In this document: in pieces, positions 60,001 through 64,000 of the stretch
Layout of the letters: each line of letters starts with the position of its first letter
Numbering within the stretch: the first letter of the stretch is position 1
NCBI GenBank assembly: GCA_020091685.1
Contig: CM034608.1
Coordinates: 7,874,522 to 7,938,521 of the forward strand
From: Lutjanus erythropterus
Lineage: Eukaryota > Chordata > Actinopteri > Lutjaniformes > Lutjanidae
Length of the DNA stretch: 64,000 nucleotides
Direction of reading: 5' to 3'
Position numbers and translations under genes: made by a program
Notes under the pieces: generated by a model
The model's database searches: none
Seen by the model: the letters and a program-made list of their open reading frames with translations, nothing else
Told to the model about the DNA's origin: nothing

Positions 60001-61694
60001 GTCCATCTATTCCTAAGAGCGTGTACTCCTGCTCCATGCCAAACCACATGCAGTGCTCTTTAATCTGCTCCATCACTTGGTTGCAGGCTGCCCGATGGTT
60101 CGTTTCTAGACAATAAAAACAAACCAGTACAGCTTGTTTGTCCTGACCTTGCTGAGGGGGATTGTGACAGTGAAGTGGACAGAAATGTGAACAATGTACC
60201 TGCAGGTAAGCGGTTGTATTTGAGGACCTCACAGAGGACCAGTTTGTTGGGGTCCAAGGTGAACGGGTCCCTGAACATGCGGACTGGGACGAGGTACATG
60301 TCGCTGTTGGAGCCTTCAGCCTGGGATGTGCTCGAGCCATCAAAGTTCCACTCAGGAATATCTGACCAGACAAATTTACCCAAAAGATTATCATCAAAAC
60401 ATTCAGGGGGAAGAAAAGATGACTTGTAAGACACCTTTAAAAGTTGTCTTGCGGAATAGACAGTGACTGATATTTGTTCTTGGAGTGTGCATGTCACTGA
60501 GGCTGCACCAGGATGCTCTTACGCCTGTGATGTGTACCATGTGCAAACCACCCTTTCTATGATGGTCCTCCCTGACAACAGAGCTGCGCAGTCAAACAAG
60601 TTCAACCTCTCGGTAGCTGATTCTCATATCTATTTTCCGAGCAGTTCTTTCACTTGTCGATAAACATCGGTCAGGAAACCTGTGAAATGCTTTGATCATT
60701 CTGTAATCTGTACACCAAAGAAGAGTGGGCCGGGCATTAGGCAGCTTGAGAATAAAGTCAAAATATCAAGAATGTTAAAATTTTGAGAGTAAAATTGAAC
60801 TTTTAGTATTGGTACAAGGCATAAGAGAAAAAAAAAATCAGTGGACAGCTCAATTCTAAACAGTCTTAATTGTGTTCTTGGCATTATGACTTGATTCTCA
60901 ACATTTTTCTCTCAACATTGCAATATATTCTAAACATTCCAACTTTTTCTCTAAGCAGTTTGGTTTTATTCTCCACATTTAGACTTTTTCTCTTGGCATT
61001 TGGGCATCATAGTCAACATTTCAACTTTATTCTCAACATTTCTACTTCATTCTTGACATTTCAACTTTATTCACTGCATTGTGATTTTTTCTCCCAACAT
61101 TTTGACTTTATTCTCGACATTTCAACTTTTCTCCTGACATTTGAGTGCTATTCTCAACATTTTGACTTTATTCTTGACATTTCAACTTTTTCTTTCAACA
61201 TTTCAACTTTATTCTCAACATTTTGACTTTTTCTCTTGACATGTCAATTCAAGATAATTGATATCTTGATTTATTCTCAACATTTTGACTTTTTCTCTCA
61301 GCATTTGGACATTATTCCCAACATTCTGACTTTATTCTTAATTTTCTAACTTTTTCTTTAAATATTTTGACTTTATTCTCAACATTCCAACATTAAGCTC
61401 AACATTTTGACTTTTTCTCTCAGTGTTTGGACAATATTCTCAACATTTCAACTCTATATAATTCCCACTGCTACTCACTCCCAGCAGTAATAAGTTATAA
61501 AAAAAAAGAGGCCATTTACCATCTATGCTTTTTGGCTCACTGTCCAGGGTCCGGGTCTTGTTGCGCAGTCCCTCCCCGGTGCCGTCAATCCAGATATAGG
61601 TGACCTGGCACTTCTCCCCCTGAGGCAGGCTCATGTAGTGTTGGCGCACAGCCTTGTTGAGGCTGGAGCTTTTTGACACCGATGCCATACTCAT
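56701..61694 (-). CDS. glul: glutamine synthetase (glul family, 6 coding exons, 373 aa)
   Basis: Joining 61694-61520, 60361-60200, 60105-59959, 58807-58680, 58550-58351 and 57010-56701 gives 1122 nt, open, with GT-AG borders and matching phases. The enzyme makes glutamine from glutamate, ammonia and ATP, detoxifying ammonia. Beta-grasp domain about 25-110, catalytic domain about 115-373. Active-site positions (human number plus 3) are intact: D66 in WNFDGSS, E137 and E139 in GMEQEY, E199 in GTNAEVMP, E206 in [11 protein letters not shown]256 in NGAGCHTN, E308 in LHETS, R322 in [12 protein letters not shown]341 and R343 in FEDRRP. Length equals human GLUL. It differs from typical fish copies at normally stable sites ([20 protein letters not shown]) and ends SENKVESK, so it looks like a divergent teleost paralogue; which one cannot be settled here. 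Likely decameric; cytosolic, or mitochondrial if the longer leader is used. Confidence 0.96.
57011..58350 (-). other. glul intron at residue 271
   Basis: 1340 bp, phase 2, AT-rich, nothing recognisable. Confidence 0.8.
58351..58550 (-). CDS. glul: glul coding exon (residues 205-271)
   Basis: Encodes [20 protein letters not shown] (E206) and [15 protein letters not shown] (H256), the ATP- and glutamate-binding core. The acceptor is CCAACTTCAG and the donor TGCA|GTGAGT, phase 2. Confidence 0.95.
58680..58807 (-). CDS. glul: glul coding exon (residues 162-204)
   Basis: Encodes [18 protein letters not shown] and [14 protein letters not shown], with E199. It is 128 nt long and has no long frame of its own; it was placed by phase and protein match. 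The acceptor is CACTTTAAG and the donor TCAG|GTAAGT, phase 0. Confidence 0.94.
58808..59958 (-). other. glul intron at residue 162
   Basis: 1151 bp, phase 1. Around 59040-59150 is a stretch with a tRNA B-box-like GGTTTGAGTTCTGAC, followed by the GGTTAGGTTTAGG-type dispersed repeat at 59240-59610. Confidence 0.8.
59240..59610. repeat. Dispersed repeat with AAATAGC/GGTTAGG units
   Basis: TATAGCCACATTGGCAAG, GGGTGCAAATAGC and TTGGTTATGTTTAGGAAAAG match 7640-8115. Inside a glul intron. Confidence 0.55.
59959..60105 (-). CDS. glul: glul coding exon (residues 113-162)
   Basis: Contains [12 protein letters not shown], bearing metal ligands E137 and E139, then [17 protein letters not shown]. The [13 protein letters not shown] stretch before the motif is unusually diverged. 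The acceptor is TTGTCTAG and the donor CAAG|GTGAAT, phase 1. Confidence 0.95.
60200..60361 (-). CDS. glul: glul coding exon (residues 59-113)
   Basis: Contains [20 protein letters not shown] and [11 protein letters not shown], the beta-grasp and N-terminal active-site segment with D66. The acceptor is TCTGGTCAG and the donor GCAG|GTACAT, phase 1. Confidence 0.95.
60362..61519 (-). other. glul intron between residues 58 and 59
   Basis: 1158 bp, phase 1, more than half occupied by the minisatellite listed at 60749-61455. Confidence 0.85.
60749..61455. repeat. Minisatellite of ~18-20 bp units, with a mirrored left end
   Basis: From about 60890 the units read TTCTCAACATTTTGACTTTA on the plus strand; at 60749-60800 the same unit appears inverted (GAATAAAGTCAAAATATCAA). 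Lies in the first coding-region intron of glul. Confidence 0.85.
61520..61694 (-). CDS. glul: glul first coding exon
   Basis: Residues 1-58 plus one base. [16 protein letters not shown] leads into YMSLPQGEK and [10 protein letters not shown], conserved in animal glutamine synthetases. The exon appears to begin exactly at the ATG, with acceptor CATCTCTCATTGAAG just before it, so the 5' UTR comes from an upstream exon. A second in-frame ATG is codon 3. The donor is GATG|GTAAAT, phase 1. Confidence 0.93.
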
Positions 61695-61959
61695 CTTCAA
61701 TGAGAGATGATGTTTTTATTACATGATATGACAATGCAGCTTTATTGTTTATGTCCTAAGTCTTTCTATTCATTCATCCATGTTCTACACTAGATTAGGC
61801 TAAGGCCAATTTTTCTTCTTCTGATCATGTAAGAAACAACAACAACAACAAAAAGACATTTGACAAACATTACTCAAACTATGAGAGCTGTATTTGTCAG
61901 AATACACAATAATATTGAACAAACCAAATCTAATAAGGCACATAGAGATAAATACTTAC

Positions 61960-62008
61960 TGTGTTACAGGTGTCTTCACGTGCAGTCAGGTGTCTACAAC
62001 ACAACTGT
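61960..62008 (-). other. glul: Candidate glul untranslated exon 1A
   Basis: Ends at ACACA|GTAAGTATTT (donor at 61959) and carries no ATG, so splicing to 61694 would put ACA directly before ATGAGTATGG, a good context with A at -3. The 5' limit is estimated from the TATA-like box 30 bp upstream. A TTGTAG inside it could instead act as an acceptor of a 32-nt internal exon. Confidence 0.45.
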
Positions 62009-62030
62009 GAGCTGCCTAAACCTGTTTGTT

Positions 62031-62051
62031 GTATTTAAGTGGAATGCAAAT
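62031..62051 (-). promoter_or_regulatory. Octamer plus TATA-like box upstream of glul exon 1A
   Basis: TTAAATAC at 62038-62031 (minus) lies about 30 bp before the inferred start. An exact octamer (ATGCAAAT on plus, 62044-62051) is six bases further upstream, and a TGACGT half-site lies at 62082-62077. The octamer-TATA spacing resembles known vertebrate core promoters; activity is inferred. Confidence 0.4.
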
Positions 62052-62427
62052 TGCCACGCTGATGACACATACTCACACGTCATCTATGCAATGACATTTC
62101 AGAGGCCTTACATAAGTGTAGGTGTGTGTTTATGTGTATTTGATTCATAACATTCATGGCAAGTCAAATGCTTCACACCCCTGATTTTTTTTTATTTTTT
62201 TAAACATGGCTACTTCTCTTTAATTGAGAAAAACACAATCCAAGCAGTTAACATATTACAACCTTAATGTATGTATAAACATTTAAATTAACCTCCTCAG
62301 TCAAGATCACCTCCTTCTGTCCTTTATGTCTTAAATCAGACAAACTAAAAAACAATAATTCAAATCACTGCACAGGTACAGCTGAGATAGACATAAACTC
62401 CCATGAGAGATAGTGATGAACACCTAC

Positions 62428-62610
62428 CTGTGGCAAAGAGGCCATCTGCTGATAGCGTGCGACTGCTGTTTGCTGAGTGGAGGATCTCGCAGCTCAGTGA
62501 ACACATTTAGAGATGAGAAGCTGCTCATTATGCTCAGTTTCCGTCAGGTTAGCTGTCCTGAGATCAGGCACGAGGGCAGAAATTCGACAACTCCAACAGA
62601 AACAGGAGTG
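62428..62610 (-). other. glul: Candidate glul alternative exon 1B with an in-frame upstream ATG
   Basis: Ends CCACAG|GTAGGTG (donor at 62427). An ATG at 62445-62443 reads MASLPQ to the donor in phase 0, so splicing to 61694 would prepend six residues to the enzyme. A stop codon lies upstream in the same frame. A weak TATA-like TTAAACAC at 62641-62634 sets the approximate 5' limit. The start context is weak at -3 (C) but has G at +4. Confidence 0.35.
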
Positions 62611-62649
62611 GTCGCATGGGACTCTGTGACGGTGTGTTTAAGTGTGTGG

Positions 62650-64000
62650 TGTGCGCTCAGAGCTGACCAAAGACACGGGCAAGATAAGCTGCTTAATGGG
62701 CCGAGGGCCACTGAGGGCCTCCAGGGACCCCAAATCACAAAGTGCTGTTGTATTAAAAAAATGTCCTTAATTGGACAAGAGTGCTTTCTAAAGGGCCTTC
62801 AGGAAGTTTTTATGAGCCCAGAGGGTCAATAATTCCACAATGGCTGCTTATGTTTTTTTATACCTGGCTCTATTTTTTAATGTATTTTGAGCCATGCTAT
62901 CAGTGTAGCTCCAGGGTTGGCAATGTCAGTCCGCTACTTTGGTCCACAATAAAATATTGCAGGAACTACTACATGGATTGCCATGTAATAACAGATTTCC
63001 ATGGATGAATCATACTGACTTTGGTGATCCTCTGTCTTTTATTCTCATGCTACCAGCAGATCAGACTTTTCTAATGAATTCTCTCTACATCTACAGGATG
63101 AATTAGTACCAGATTTAGTAGAGACCTTCATGGTTCTCAGTCAAAGTATCCTCATGACTGTGGTGATCCTTTGACTGACGCTGTCAGGTTGATATTTGGG
63201 TCAATGTCTCAGCAACTATTGAATGGATTGCCAGACATGCTACAGACATGTCCCCTTCAGGATGAACTGTAGTAACTTTGGTAATCCTCTGACTTTACAT
63301 ACTCAGTTTTGTGCTATTTAGGAAATGTTTGCTTGCTAACATGCCTAACTAAGATGGTGAACATGTTAAACATTGTACTTGCTAAACATCAATGTCTAGC
63401 ATTGTCATTGTAAGTAGTCTATGTTAGCATTAGGATGTAACTCAAAGCATCAGTGTCCACACATGGGAGAAGTTAGCCGAAAACTCTTTCTAGCAGCAAG
63501 ATTTCTGCCAGAAATCTTTTCGAACATATGGTCAGCCAACATTCTGTCATCACAACTTGTCATGCACTGATGAAATGTCGCTGCCCCTCAGCGTCTGATT
63601 CTGATGCAGAGGTCATCCTTTAGCAGCAGTATCTGATGTGGACAGAAAGACATTTTTAACACCTGATTAATGCTGATAAAAGGTCACAAGTTTCTTAGTT
63701 AGGTTTAGGCACAAAAACTAAATGGTTAGGTTTAGGATGAAACCATGTTTGGGGTTATATTCAAAGGTTCAAGAGATCTACATGGAGAAAGAAACTTTTT
63801 TTTCTTACTCCATGTAAACCATTGCACCCTTGAATGTAACACCACTCATTGAGATTGGTTGAGAAATGAATGTTATAGTGCTTTTTATCCAAAAAACTTC
63901 AGCTCACCCATTCGCATGCATGTGTCCACAGGTCAGTCTTGACTTAACATGTCCATGCCACACTCGCTCACTCACGTGTCACTCCATGCTCTCAATGTGC
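62650..64000. other. Upstream flank of glul, mostly dispersed repeat
   Basis: From about 62905 to 63480 it is a copy of a very common teleost repeat, and 63690-63780 carries GGTTAGGTTTAGG units. No gene. Confidence 0.6.
62905..63480. repeat. Dispersed teleost repeat, long copy
   Basis: Successive units ending in GGTGATCCTCTG or GGTGATCCTTTGACTGACG, then a tail with AACTAAGATGGTGAACATGT and TAGCATTGTCATTG. The longest copy in the window. Confidence 0.6.

Noticed and set aside
60870..61226. 118-residue plus-strand open frame
   Set aside because: It is the translation of an 18-20 bp minisatellite within a glul intron; repeats of LILNISTF-like units, no family.
61695..61700. Upstream in-frame extension of glul starting at TTG
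   Set aside because: TTG is not a usual vertebrate start and these bases form the splice acceptor before the ATG.
62413..62832. 139-residue plus-strand open frame across the glul upstream region
   Set aside because: No domain or similarity; it overlaps the candidate glul exon 1B and promoter on the other strand.

Overview
The window reads as nuclear DNA of a ray-finned fish, probably a percomorph teleost. It is AT-rich and intron-dominated, dense in dinucleotide microsatellites, hAT-type elements and MITEs, an L2-like LINE remnant and a tRNA-derived SINE. The two protein genes recovered are vertebrate genes with exact GT-AG exon chains. There is no bacterial-style operon, CRISPR array or phage module. 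The species call is inference from repeat character and protein similarity.

Two complete coding chains lie on the minus strand, one behind the other. (1) arrdc1, 53139 down to 9857, has eight coding exons totalling 1326 nt (441 residues). It encodes an alpha-arrestin adaptor that keeps a PSAP motif and two PPxY motifs, the signature of the ARRDC1 plasma-membrane budding and ubiquitin-ligase adaptor. Intron 1 alone is about 24.7 kb and is filled with transposon debris. (2) A glutamine synthetase gene (glul family), 61694 down to 56701, has six coding exons totalling 1122 nt (373 residues). All metal, ammonia and glutamate site residues I could place are intact, but it has many substitutions outside the active site. 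Two possible untranslated first exons (about 61960-62008 and 62428-62610) precede it; one would add six residues to the N-terminus.

Layout: 1-4272, no coding exons, probably the first intron of a minus-strand gene; 4273-4800, CpG-rich promoter with a candidate first exon ending in ATGATGTCC and a GTAAGT donor, plus an exact GTCACGTGAC motif upstream; 4800-6600, spacer; 6615-9856, possible long arrdc1 3' UTR; 9857-53139, arrdc1; 53140-53260, arrdc1 5' UTR and promoter with a palindromic CRE; 53260-56310, spacer with a SINE and repeat fragments; 56310-62650, glul; 62650-64000, upstream flank made mostly of dispersed repeat.

I found no undescribed multi-gene system. The observations most worth a second look are the alternative glul leaders, the CLEAR-type promoter at the left edge, two hAT elements with 8-bp target-site duplications, a 128-bp near-perfect hairpin, a long-inverted-repeat element inside arrdc1 intron 6, and a mirrored minisatellite in glul intron 2.
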